A stretch of 8,798 nucleotides of DNA from Defluviitaleaceae bacterium (lineage in GTDB: Bacteria; Bacillota; Clostridia; Lachnospirales; UBA5962): positions 1 to 8,798 of the forward strand of contig WRFW01000168.1 of assembly GCA_009787435.1 (NCBI GenBank), given 5' to 3'. Below, one piece after another: positions 1 to 6,063 of this stretch (the stretch's first letter is position 1; each line of letters starts with the position of its first letter). The notes beneath the pieces were generated by a model. It had not been told where the DNA came from and made no database searches. It worked only from the letters and a program-made list of their open reading frames with translations. A program made the position numbers and the translations under genes.

Positions 1-459
1 GTATGTTCCTAAATATTCTATAGGGTTTTGCGTTGCAAAGACTGTGAAAGGCTGGGGCACTTCGTAAGTCTTCCCGTCTACTGTAACTTGGTTTTCTTCC
101 ATTACTTCAAGTAAGCTAGATTGTGTTTTTGGGCTAGTTCTGTTTATTTCATCTGCCAAAATTATTTGGCTCATTATGCTTCCTTCGTGGTATTCAAATT
201 CTCCATTTTTTTGGTTATATATTGAAAACCCTGTAATATCTGATGGCAAAATATCTGGTGTAAACTGTATTCTTTTAAAGCTTGCATTAAAGCTTTTTGA
301 AATAGCAAAAACTAGGCTCGTTTTGCCAACCCCTGGCATATCTTCTATTAATACGTGGCCACCGCAAAGCAGAGAGCACAAAGTGAGCTCTACAACTTCA
401 GTTTTGCCAATTATTACTTTTTCTATATTGTTTAAAATATCGCTCAACTGTCTATTCAT
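1..459 (-). CDS. MoxR-family AAA+ ATPase, N-terminal 153 residues (3' end outside window)
   Basis: Translating the minus strand from the ATG at 459 gives 153 open codons that run off the left edge. The protein shows the AAA+ core in order: a Walker A loop around residues 39-47 (EDMPGVGKT), a Walker B segment at 99-104 ending in LADE, followed by INR, and a sensor-1 stretch near 141-147 (FATQNPI). This layout is typical of MoxR ATPases, which act as chaperone-like ATPases and are often encoded beside DUF58 (VWA-like) and transglutaminase-like proteins; such partners would lie to the left and cannot be seen. The start is supported by a Shine-Dalgarno sequence AGGGGTGG at 467-474 (7-nt spacer) and an upstream promoter. 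After the sensor the sequence reads EYLGTY where many MoxR proteins have EYEGTY, a small difference. The family call is secure; the cellular target is unknown. Confidence 0.93.
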   Translation of the reverse strand, partial: MNRQLSDILNNIEKVIIGKTEVVELTLCSLLCGGHVLIEDMPGVGKTSLVFAISKSFNASFKRIQFTPDILPSDITGFSIYNQKNGEFEYHEGSIMSQIILADEINRTSPKTQSSLLEVMEENQVTVDGKTYEVPQPFTVFATQNPIEYLGTY

Positions 460-494
460 TAGTTTACCACCCCTAACTTTTTCTTTATGAGTAT

Positions 495-523
495 ATTTTA
501 TAACATTTGCGAAGCTAAGTAAA
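495..523 (-). promoter_or_regulatory. Probable sigma-A promoter of the MoxR gene
   Basis: On the minus strand a TTTACT box (518-523) and a TAAAAT box (495-500) are separated by exactly 17 nt. The pair lies about 35 nt upstream of the MoxR start codon. It sits downstream of the terminator of the preceding gene on this strand, so the MoxR gene probably forms its own transcription unit. Predicted from sequence only. Confidence 0.55.
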
Positions 524-565
524 GACTTTTTTGAAATTTTTTTATAAAATTTTAACTAGTTTATA

Positions 566-596
566 AAAAAGCCCTGCAATTTTAACAGGGCTTTTT
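566..596 (-). terminator. Intrinsic terminator after the phospholipase-like gene (possibly bidirectional)
   Basis: A GC-containing stem (GCCCTG at 571-576 pairing with CAGGGC at 586-591, 9-nt loop) is flanked by A and T runs that extend the stem. Read on the minus strand it ends in six T residues and lies 38 nt past the stop codon of the gene at 634-1947. The A run on the other side would also permit termination of plus-strand transcripts. Confidence 0.88.
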
Positions 597-633
597 ACTA
601 TATTTTTAATTTTTTATGTTTCTGGAATAGTTA

Positions 634-1947
634 TTAATACAAATTTCTATTGAAAGCGTTTATCCTTTCTATAGCTTGTTCATTAAAATCTCTAAAAGAA
701 GATTCAGCAAAGCCAACCATTATAATAGGCGTTGTTGAAAGCCAACTTTCCACATCGTGAGTTAAAAGAAAAGAATTAAATCTTTCTGCTAAAAACATAT
801 AAGACCAACTATTAATAGACCTTAAAAGATTGGCACCCACTGTTTCTAATGTTACGGTCGCTTGGCTAACTCTTAGCCTGTTTTGAAAATCTCCGTTATT
901 AATTATTGTTTGTTCTGTTTCTATTTCTCCTAGAAGGTTGTGTATATTAGTTTGTTGCAGCCATCTTGAGCGTATATTTTCATTTCTATAGAAATGAAAA
1001 GAATATTGTGAAGTTGGTTGATTAGCAAGTATAATAACACCGCTAGAATAACCGTCGTTAGTTGCAGCACCTAAAGTAACTGTTCCTAATGGGCTTGTGT
1101 AAGGGTTTATGTGCACAAAATCAAATAAATTTTGTTCGTATACTTCTATTGAAGCAATATATTCCAAAAAGTCTTCATAAGAAGCGTTCCCAAGTGATAT
1201 GTGTTGAAAATCAAGAATTATAAGCTCCCCTTGGTTTTGCTGCAAGAAACTTATAACTTCCCAGATATAGGAGCTTAAACTTTCAGAAATCAATGTGTTT
1301 TCTGTGAACCAGTTTCCGTGCACGTTTGTAACACGAACGTCTAAATAGCGAACTCCATTATTAAGCAAGCTCATTGCATTTCCATATTGTGTTCTGCTTA
1401 AGCGTGAAACAAAGCCCGGTGCTAAAGAAATTAGAGGGTTGCCATACATTGCATCATTTGGGTCTACAGGAGAATTTGAACCTATATTGTTGCTAAAGCT
1501 ATTGTGAGCACCGAGCATCGCAATATCTACAACTCTAATATTTAAACCAACATTATCGCCTATAATATTTGAAAAATTGTTTTCTGAAGCAGGTTGTATA
1601 CGTGTGCCTGTGCTTTCATAAGCAAAATTATTAAAGAAATCAATAACTGGTTCGCCGGCAGTGTTTCCTGCTGTGCCTACTGAAACTGTAAGCATTAAAG
1701 TATTAACATTTTGAGGAGTAACAGGCACACCTAAAGTTTGTAAAAGCATACTTGCAGCATTTCGGTTAAAAACTCCACCATTTTGCATTAAAATAAGCCC
1801 TATAAGTTCACTCATGGAGAGCTGTGTTTGTTCAGTTTGAGCCGCAATATTATTACTAGCTAGAGTTGCAACTGGTGCAGCAATTAAGTTAGTAGCTATA
1901 ATTGCTACTAACACTTTTTTAAGGTATTTCATATGTTTTCTTTTCAC
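634..1947 (-). CDS. Secreted PI-PLC-like phosphodiesterase (PLC X-domain), lysine-free mature protein
   Basis: A 437-residue exported protein. Residues 1-30 form a signal peptide (basic KRKHMKYLKK, hydrophobic core, then ATLAS). Residues 40-130 form a region I do not recognise. From about 138 it resembles the X-type TIM-barrel domain of phosphatidylinositol-specific phospholipase C: LGAHNS with H148, GVRYLDVRV with D203 and R205, NVHG with H210, then an FLQQNQGELIILDFQH segment close to bacterial and PLCXD-type relatives. In Bacillus cereus PI-PLC the equivalent residues would be His32, Asp67, Arg69 and His82, so the catalytic set looks intact. Asn149 stands where the Bacillus enzyme has Asp33, as in eukaryotic-type relatives. 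The true lipid substrate is not shown. The start is GTG, with AAGGAG at 1955-1960 seven nt away; an in-frame ATG five codons later is too far from that site. After Lys11 there is no lysine, and there is no cysteine. Confidence 0.85.
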   Translation of the reverse strand: MKRKHMKYLKKVLVAIIATNLIAAPVATLASNNIAAQTEQTQLSMSELIGLILMQNGGVFNRNAASMLLQTLGVPVTPQNVNTLMLTVSVGTAGNTAGEPVIDFFNNFAYESTGTRIQPASENNFSNIIGDNVGLNIRVVDIAMLGAHNSFSNNIGSNSPVDPNDAMYGNPLISLAPGFVSRLSRTQYGNAMSLLNNGVRYLDVRVTNVHGNWFTENTLISESLSSYIWEVISFLQQNQGELIILDFQHISLGNASYEDFLEYIASIEVYEQNLFDFVHINPYTSPLGTVTLGAATNDGYSSGVIILANQPTSQYSFHFYRNENIRSRWLQQTNIHNLLGEIETEQTIINNGDFQNRLRVSQATVTLETVGANLLRSINSWSYMFLAERFNSFLLTHDVESWLSTTPIIMVGFAESSFRDFNEQAIERINAFNRNLY

Positions 1948-2014
1948 TATAAATCTCCTTTTTTAGGTATATTTTTTTAGCAATTGCTTATAAAAATTTA
2001 AATAACTTATCCAA

Positions 2015-2043
2015 AATATATCCCATACTGTGTTAATTCACAA
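2015..2043 (-). promoter_or_regulatory. Candidate proximal promoter of the phospholipase-like gene
   Basis: On the minus strand TTGTGA (2038-2043) and TATATT (2015-2020) are separated by 17 nt, about 70 nt upstream of the GTG start. The -35 box matches the sigma-A consensus at four of six positions and the -10 box at five of six. It is one of two candidates in the same 180-nt gap. Confidence 0.4.
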
Positions 2044-2096
2044 GTATTTTGAAAAAGAACTACAAAATGTTTAATGCAAGTTTGCTAACACATATA

Positions 2097-2125
2097 ATTA
2101 TACACTACTATGTTAAAAAAATCAA
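2097..2125 (-). promoter_or_regulatory. Candidate distal promoter of the phospholipase-like gene
   Basis: On the minus strand TTGATT (2120-2125) is followed after 17 nt by a perfect TATAAT (2097-2102). It begins 3 nt past the stop codon of spoIIIAB. This suggests that the downstream exported-protein gene is transcribed on its own rather than as part of the spoIIIA unit. Confidence 0.5.
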
Positions 2126-2127
2126 GC

Positions 2128-2634
2128 TTAAAATAGTATAACTACAATCAAAAGCCCAAATAAAACACTTAAACTAGTATATAGCTTTTTATTTTTTGCC
2201 CCTATCTCTGTGCATTCATTAATGGCGGTGGTTAGTTGTTCATTTAGCAAATTTATTGCACTTTTTTGCATTGCAATATCTAAGTGCCCTATAATGCTTG
2301 CAAAGTTATTTAATATGTATATATCTTCTTTCGTTAAGTAAGTTTTTTTAATATTTAGTTGTAAACTTTTTTGAAAAGCATCTTTTGGCATTTCTGTTTC
2401 TAAAAAGTTCGCAAAATTTATGAATATAGCATCAATTGGTTTATTTAAACGCTCGGCTATATTAATTAGGGCTGTCTTTAATGGTGTGTGCATATGTTCT
2501 ATTTCAGAGCTTAAAATGCTTAAGGCTTTTTTAAACTGCAAAAGGTCCATTTTTCTATTTATAGGAAAGCTTCCTAAATAGTAGCCTATTATATACGAAG
2601 TTAATATTATTAAAATTGCCCCTGCTATTTGCAT
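2128..2634 (-). CDS. spoIIIAB: Stage III sporulation protein AB
   Basis: A 168-residue protein close to the usual SpoIIIAB length of about 170. It has an N-terminal membrane segment (residues 3-22), a helical soluble middle, and a C-terminal membrane segment (about 151-168) just after the family-like stretch KNKKLYTSLSVLFGLL. The segment LLQFKKALSILSSEIEH after the first membrane helix, and the GHLD segment near 116-119, also fit the family. SpoIIIAB is a mother-cell membrane protein of the SpoIIIA-SpoIIQ channel between mother cell and forespore, related to type II secretion F-type proteins. The ATG start has a GGGGGG-type Shine-Dalgarno (2641-2646) with a 6-nt spacer. It follows spoIIIAA after a 127-nt gap, wider than usual for these neighbours, and no spoIIIAC follows it. 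Confidence 0.87.
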   Translation of the reverse strand: MQIAGAILIILTSYIIGYYLGSFPINRKMDLLQFKKALSILSSEIEHMHTPLKTALINIAERLNKPIDAIFINFANFLETEMPKDAFQKSLQLNIKKTYLTKEDIYILNNFASIIGHLDIAMQKSAINLLNEQLTTAINECTEIGAKNKKLYTSLSVLFGLLIVVILF

Positions 2635-2761
2635 TATATTCCCCCCTTTAGTGTATGCTCGTATAAGTTATCAATCCTTTTTTAAAAATGCACAAGTTTT
2701 GTTATACCAATGCTTTATCTTGGCTAATATGCTTAAAGAATTGTCAAGCCTTTTTAAAAAA

Positions 2762-3553
2762 CTATTCTATATTTCTAATTTTAAAGTCTTTGCCTAGTAA
2801 TATGTATCTTTCCAATCCTAGCTTTTTTGCTTCTTTCATATCGCTTCCGTGCATTGTGCAAATTAATTTTATACCTGCCGTTAATATTTTTTTCACTTGT
2901 TCTTCTTCGCCGCTTCCTAATTCATCTATAGCTATTATTTGCGGAGCCATTGAGCGTAAAAGCATTTCCATTCCTATAGATTTTGGGCAAGCGTCTAAAA
3001 TATCGGTTCTTTTGCCTAAATCATTTTGGGGTATGCCCAAATGGCAAGCCGCAAGCTCGCTTCTTTCATCAACAACGCCTATAGTAAATTTTTCACTTAA
3101 GTTTCTTATTAAATCACGCAAAATAGTAGTTTTGCCAAACCCCGGTGGTGATATTATACAAGTATTAAGCACTTCTTCGCCTTTCATAATGTGTGGCAAA
3201 AGTTCTTTGCAGCAGCCAATAATTTGCCTATTTATTCTTATATTTATGCTTGAAAAGTTTTTTAAAGTTTTAATTTTACCATTTTCGGTTACCGCTTCGC
3301 CAGCAATTCCAACTCTGTGCCCGCCTTTTATCGTTAAAAAGCCATTTTTAAGTTCACTTTCAAAGGCATATAGTGAAAAACCGCTCATTAGCTCTATAGT
3401 TTGTTCTAATTGCTCTTTCGTTAAAATATGTGCTATTATATTTTCTCTATCTGTATAATATATTATCGGATTATTTACACGAAGCCTAATTTCTCTTATA
3501 TTATCAACTGTTTTAAAAAAAATGCGAAGGCTCGGTGCTAAAAAATTAATCAT
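2762..3553 (-). CDS. spoIIIAA: Stage III sporulation protein AA (secretion-type ATPase)
   Basis: A 263-residue P-loop ATPase recognised as SpoIIIAA, which is thought to power assembly or transport by the SpoIIIA-SpoIIQ channel during engulfment. Visible motifs in order: the N-terminal REIRLRVNNP segment (20-29), the GGHRVGIAGEAV segment (77-88), the nucleotide-binding loop SPPGFGKTT (135-143), VDERSE (161-166), the RSMAPQ segment near 200-205, and a Walker B strand QIIAIDELG (205-213). The C-terminus ends in LERYILLG plus a short tail, as in homologues. It is shorter than the roughly 300 residues common in the family, mainly at the N-terminus. The first residue of the P-loop is Ser where homologues usually have Gly. 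The ATG is preceded by AAGGAG at 3563-3568 with a 9-nt spacer. Confidence 0.92.
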   Translation of the reverse strand: MINFLAPSLRIFFKTVDNIREIRLRVNNPIIYYTDRENIIAHILTKEQLEQTIELMSGFSLYAFESELKNGFLTIKGGHRVGIAGEAVTENGKIKTLKNFSSINIRINRQIIGCCKELLPHIMKGEEVLNTCIISPPGFGKTTILRDLIRNLSEKFTIGVVDERSELAACHLGIPQNDLGKRTDILDACPKSIGMEMLLRSMAPQIIAIDELGSGEEEQVKKILTAGIKLICTMHGSDMKEAKKLGLERYILLGKDFKIRNIE

Positions 3554-3617
3554 ACATATTTGCTCCTTTTTTTGCCTATGCAGCTATAATTGAGCACCTC
3601 TAAAAACTAGTAAGCCA

Positions 3618-3638
3618 AAAACGACCGAAGGGAGTTTT
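3618..3638. other. Small hairpin with tandem G-A mismatches between divergent genes
   Basis: AAAAC (3618-3622) pairs with GTTTT (3634-3638) and CC (3625-3626) with GG (3630-3631), around a GAA loop. Between the two helical parts GA (3623-3624) faces GA (3632-3633), which could form stacked sheared G-A pairs. It lies in the 288-nt gap between spoIIIAA and the divergent exported-protein gene. It is weak as a terminator and its role is unknown. Confidence 0.35.
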
Positions 3639-3666
3639 AAAAGATACATAATTCATTATAAATTAA

Positions 3667-3690
3667 TTTTCTAAAAAAATTTGTAGAAAA
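3667..3690. repeat. 7-bp perfect inverted repeat in the divergent promoter region
   Basis: TTTTCTA (3667-3673) and TAGAAAA (3684-3690) are perfect inverted copies with a 10-nt spacer, about 70 nt upstream of the promoter at 3760-3788. It could be a regulator site, but in DNA this AT-rich it could also be chance. Confidence 0.3.
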
Positions 3691-3759
3691 AATGTACAAG
3701 TTGAACAAAAACACATTGAAAATTAAGCCGAAAATTTAAATAAAAATTTTAGAAATCTC

Positions 3760-3788
3760 TTTACAAAATTGGACTATTGTGATAAAAT
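3760..3788 (+). promoter_or_regulatory. Probable sigma-A promoter of the acidic exported-protein gene
   Basis: TTTACA (3760-3765) and TAAAAT (3783-3788) are separated by exactly 17 nt, about 53 nt upstream of the GTG start. Both boxes match the vegetative consensus at five of six positions. This suggests sigma-A-driven expression rather than expression tied to the neighbouring sporulation genes. Confidence 0.6.
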
Positions 3789-3841
3789 ATACTTACCATT
3801 ATTATATATTATAATAGTTGTAAAAAACTTAGGAGGTATAA

Positions 3842-5176
3842 GTGAGTAAAAGAAAAACGTTAAGAAAGCGTATGAAAAATTCTTTACTGCATATGCTGTT
3901 AGCTTCCATGCTTTTGGGTGTTACTCCAGTTCAAGCTGAAACTACCCAAATAGGGCAATCTTCATATAATAATTATGGTTTTAGTGAAGCTTCTGAGTAT
4001 GTAGACACTGAATTTAGATACGAAATAGGCACAGACCCGCCAAATAGCGGCGAGCTTATCAGTCCATTTGAGCAAGAAATTACTAAGCTTCCTTTTTTCG
4101 CCCCTATTAGACCACACTTTTTCAATATACATAACAGTTTAGGTGAGCATCTTCAAGAAAAATTGCAAGATTACTTTTCCTACAACATAAAAGATTGGTA
4201 TGTTTATAGAAATGTAAGCGAGTTTTTAGGGGTAGTAGATATCGACTTCTACAACGATTATTATGAAGATAATTTTACAAAATTCTTAGATAGTTTCCTC
4301 TCATTTGATGATGAATTAGGCATTCACTATATAGAGATTGGAGAATATAAGTTTGCCTTTCATAAAGCGGGCTTTTTATTAGTCGATAATCATTTTAAAG
4401 AAGATAGCTTATTCGTTTATGAAGATAGCTTGTTCCCACTATATAGTGCAAGAGTTATGGGCGATATTCTTCTTGAAAATCCAAATAGGCGTTTTAGTCT
4501 TTTTAGGCATATAGATTTAGTTTTTACTCTCGTTGATGATTATTTTTTAATCGAACAACCTTTTGAGGCAGCACAAGTTGCAACGCCGCAAATTGAAGCA
4601 GAGCCTGAAACTATTGAAATTACACCGGCTGAGACTATAGTACCTTTAATAACACAGCAGATTATTCCTATAGAAGAGACCCAAGATTATGAAGTATTAG
4701 AATATGAAATATTAGAAACAGAAGAGCTCCCAGCGTTAGAATTAACGCAAGAGTTAGATGAATATGAATATTCAACTTATGAAAATTATGAGATTAATTA
4801 CGAACTCGAATATTATTCTGAAGAAAGCTTACTTACCCAAGAAGAAGATTTAGAAGAGTTATTAGAAACCCCATCTTATGGTGAATATTTAAATTATGAT
4901 TATTTAAATTCAAATTTGCTAATCCAAACTGAAAATTATATAGGCTATTCTTCAATAGAATATTTAGAAACTTATATAGTTTCTGAAGTTATTGAAAGTA
5001 TTCCTTTAAGTTTAGATAGCAGCCACGGTGCTTTTTACCAAGCTATGTTAGCTTCTATGGCTCATTCCCATTTTTCAGCAGAATTTAGTAATATTGATTT
5101 AAATTTATCACAAACTATATCAGCTAGTGAAACTTTAGGAGAGTTACACGGTTGGGTTGGTATTATTAATAGTTAA
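3842..5176 (+). CDS. Exported Glu/Tyr-rich acidic protein, unknown family
   Basis: A 444-residue protein of no family I recognise. Residues 1-32 form a signal peptide: a very basic start (KRKTLRKRMK), a hydrophobic core, and a VQA signal-peptidase site before Glu33. Residues 50-235 look like a globular domain rich in Phe, Tyr and Asp. Residues 240-385 are low-complexity, dominated by Glu, Tyr, Leu, Ile and Thr with EYE/LEY-type steps. The last 60 residues are less biased and hold four of the late His residues. After Arg222 there is no Lys or Arg to the C-terminus (222 residues), while I count 39 Glu there; the protein has no Cys. The start is GTG, with AGGAGG at 3831-3836 and a 5-nt spacer. 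No anchor such as LPXTG or a C-terminal membrane segment is visible, so it is probably released or bound to the surface by charge. It could bind cations or basic surfaces; function unknown. Confidence 0.82.
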   Translation: MSKRKTLRKRMKNSLLHMLLASMLLGVTPVQAETTQIGQSSYNNYGFSEASEYVDTEFRYEIGTDPPNSGELISPFEQEITKLPFFAPIRPHFFNIHNSLGEHLQEKLQDYFSYNIKDWYVYRNVSEFLGVVDIDFYNDYYEDNFTKFLDSFLSFDDELGIHYIEIGEYKFAFHKAGFLLVDNHFKEDSLFVYEDSLFPLYSARVMGDILLENPNRRFSLFRHIDLVFTLVDDYFLIEQPFEAAQVATPQIEAEPETIEITPAETIVPLITQQIIPIEETQDYEVLEYEILETEELPALELTQELDEYEYSTYENYEINYELEYYSEESLLTQEEDLEELLETPSYGEYLNYDYLNSNLLIQTENYIGYSSIEYLETYIVSEVIESIPLSLDSSHGAFYQAMLASMAHSHFSAEFSNIDLNLSQTISASETLGELHGWVGIINS

Positions 5177-5448
5177 TTATCTTAAATAATTGAATTTGAA
5201 AGGGCATTAAAATTAACAAAAACTATATGAATAGCTAGGTTAACTGAATTAACAGCAAACTAGAAATGATTGGAAGTTAGCCTAAAATTAATGCAACAAA
5301 AAGAATATTAGAAGAAATTAGAATTGATTGGAATTTTAATTAAAATAACGAGCATGAAACTAAGTTTTAAAAATAATACATCTGAAATTAATGAAAATCA
5401 TACATATATCAAAACATATTTAAAATAAAACACACATTTAACGAAAAC

Positions 5449-5706
5449 TAGGCAATTGAGTAACACAAATAATTGACTTTAACTTAGGCAAAATTAAAAC
5501 TATTTAACTTGGGCATTATTAAAACCATACAAATAAATTAAAAAAATTGAAACTACACTAGGCAACCGAGTAATTCAAATAAATTAAAAATAAATTAGGC
5601 AACCCGAGCAGCTCAAATAAATTAAAAGTAAACTAGGCAAAAAATAGCTTAATATAAACTAACAAAAACTAGGCAAATTAGATATGCATTGAACAACTTT
5701 AAAGAG
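5449..5706 (+). repeat. Degenerate tandem repeat array, unit about 37 nt
   Basis: The motif TAGGCA(A) starts at 5449, 5485, 5559, 5596, 5634 and 5670, and a diverged form (TGGGCA) starts at 5510. Steps between the clear copies are 36, 74 (two units), 37, 38 and 36 nt. The copies at 5559 and 5596 are the best matched pair, differing by about five substitutions and one inserted base. Both continue with CAAATAAATTAAAA, which also appears in part near 5531. The outer copies keep mainly the first 7 to 20 bases. Because 37 is not a multiple of three and stops abound, the array is not coding. Confidence 0.7.
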
Positions 5707-5922
5707 AAAGAAACTATTTTAAATGGACTATAGCAGATATTAGAATAATTGAAACATAAACTATTTTGAATGAGGATAACCTGAAAAGAACAGCATTGAA
5801 TGCAAAAATTAATTAAATGCACACTATATTAAATTAAAATTAATGCTAAGGAAATTTTAATGATATACACAGCTCTAAAACAACTGTATTTTAAATTAAA
5901 CTAAATTTGAACAATTAACGTT

Positions 5923-5967
5923 TCCACAAAATCTACAAATAAATATAAGTCCACAAAGCCTACAAAT
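5923..5967 (+). repeat. Direct repeat of 18 nt, two copies 27 nt apart
   Basis: TCCACAAA-AT-CTACAAAT (5923-5940) and TCCACAAA-GC-CTACAAAT (5950-5967) match at 16 of 18 positions. They lie just before the terminator at 5971. They could be a protein binding site or another remnant of the repeat expansion seen in the rest of the spacer. Confidence 0.7.
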
Positions 5968-5970
5968 TTG

Positions 5971-6001
5971 AAACCTCCCTAATTTTATAGGAGGTTTTTT
6001 T
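5971..6001 (+). terminator. Intrinsic terminator before the heat-shock operon
   Basis: AAACCTCC (5971-5978) pairs perfectly with GGAGGTTT (5990-5997) around an 11-nt loop, followed by an unbroken run of T to 6001. It is the first strong plus-strand terminator after the exported-protein gene that stops at 5176. It insulates the hrcA promoter. Confidence 0.88.
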
Positions 6002-6030
6002 ATTTTAAAATTATGCCCGCTGCACTCTTT

Positions 6031-6060
6031 AAAAATTTTTTTAAAATTTTTTTAAAAAAA
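6031..6060. promoter_or_regulatory. Phased A/T tracts upstream of the hrcA promoter (UP-element-like)
   Basis: A5, T7, A4, T7 and A7 tracts follow one another directly; A tracts begin at 6031, 6043 and 6054, about 11-12 nt apart, and end 3 nt before the -35 box. Tracts in helical phase next to a -35 element are the hallmark of bent DNA or an UP element contacted by the RNA polymerase alpha subunit. The effect here is inferred. Confidence 0.5.
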
Positions 6061-6063
6061 TGC

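Larger units (their letters stand above)
5177..5970 (+). other. Long A-rich spacer without genes, possibly a 3' untranslated region
   Basis: All frames are closed by frequent stops, and no protein family, tRNA or rRNA is recognisable. The plus strand carries many more A than T. There is only a weak AT-only hairpin at the stop codon of the upstream gene (AATTAT at 5175-5180 with ATAATT at 5186-5191), lacking a T run. The first convincing terminator is at 5971-6001, so transcripts of the upstream gene may carry an 800-nt tail. Short degenerate repeats occur throughout: GGCATTA-type motifs near 5202 and 5512, a GAA(A/T)TGATTGGAA motif at 5263 and 5321, and an AAACTATTTT(A/G)AATG motif at 5711 and 5758. 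Confidence 0.6.

Noticed and set aside
176..490. 104-residue plus-strand reading frame
   Set aside because: It is antisense to the MoxR ATPase gene, whose AAA+ motifs are unmistakable, and it has no supporting ribosome binding site.
1948..2127. Hidden spoIIIAC after spoIIIAB
   Set aside because: The 180-nt gap holds frequent stops, two promoter candidates and a ribosome binding site for the next gene; it is too short for SpoIIIAC (about 65 codons) plus signals, and I see no AC-like hydrophobic segment.
2719..2747. Internal promoter between spoIIIAA and spoIIIAB from a TTGACA on the minus strand (2742-2747)
   Set aside because: At 16-18 nt from this box the sequence is around GCCAAG, with no acceptable -10 element.
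2688..3458. 256-residue plus-strand reading frame
   Set aside because: It lies opposite spoIIIAA, which has clear P-loop and Walker B motifs and a good ribosome binding site. The plus-strand translation is a Ser/Phe/Ile-rich shadow with no recognisable motif.
3554..3660. Sigma-E promoter before spoIIIAA
   Set aside because: Expected from knowledge of the family, but no pair of ATA-type -35 and CATACA-type -10 elements at proper spacing is convincing; the closest, CATAGGCA, lacks a partner.
5472..5500. Promoter for a small RNA in the spacer (TTGACT box)
   Set aside because: No good -10 element follows at 16-18 nt; the box falls inside the degenerate repeat region where such matches arise easily.
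5449..5706. CRISPR array
   Set aside because: Repeats are directly joined at about 37 nt with no unique spacers, the copies are degenerate, and no cas gene is in the window.
6019..6027. Extra CIRCE half-site (GCTGCACTC) upstream of the hrcA promoter
   Set aside because: Only the GCACTC core matches and there is no inverted partner at the proper distance.
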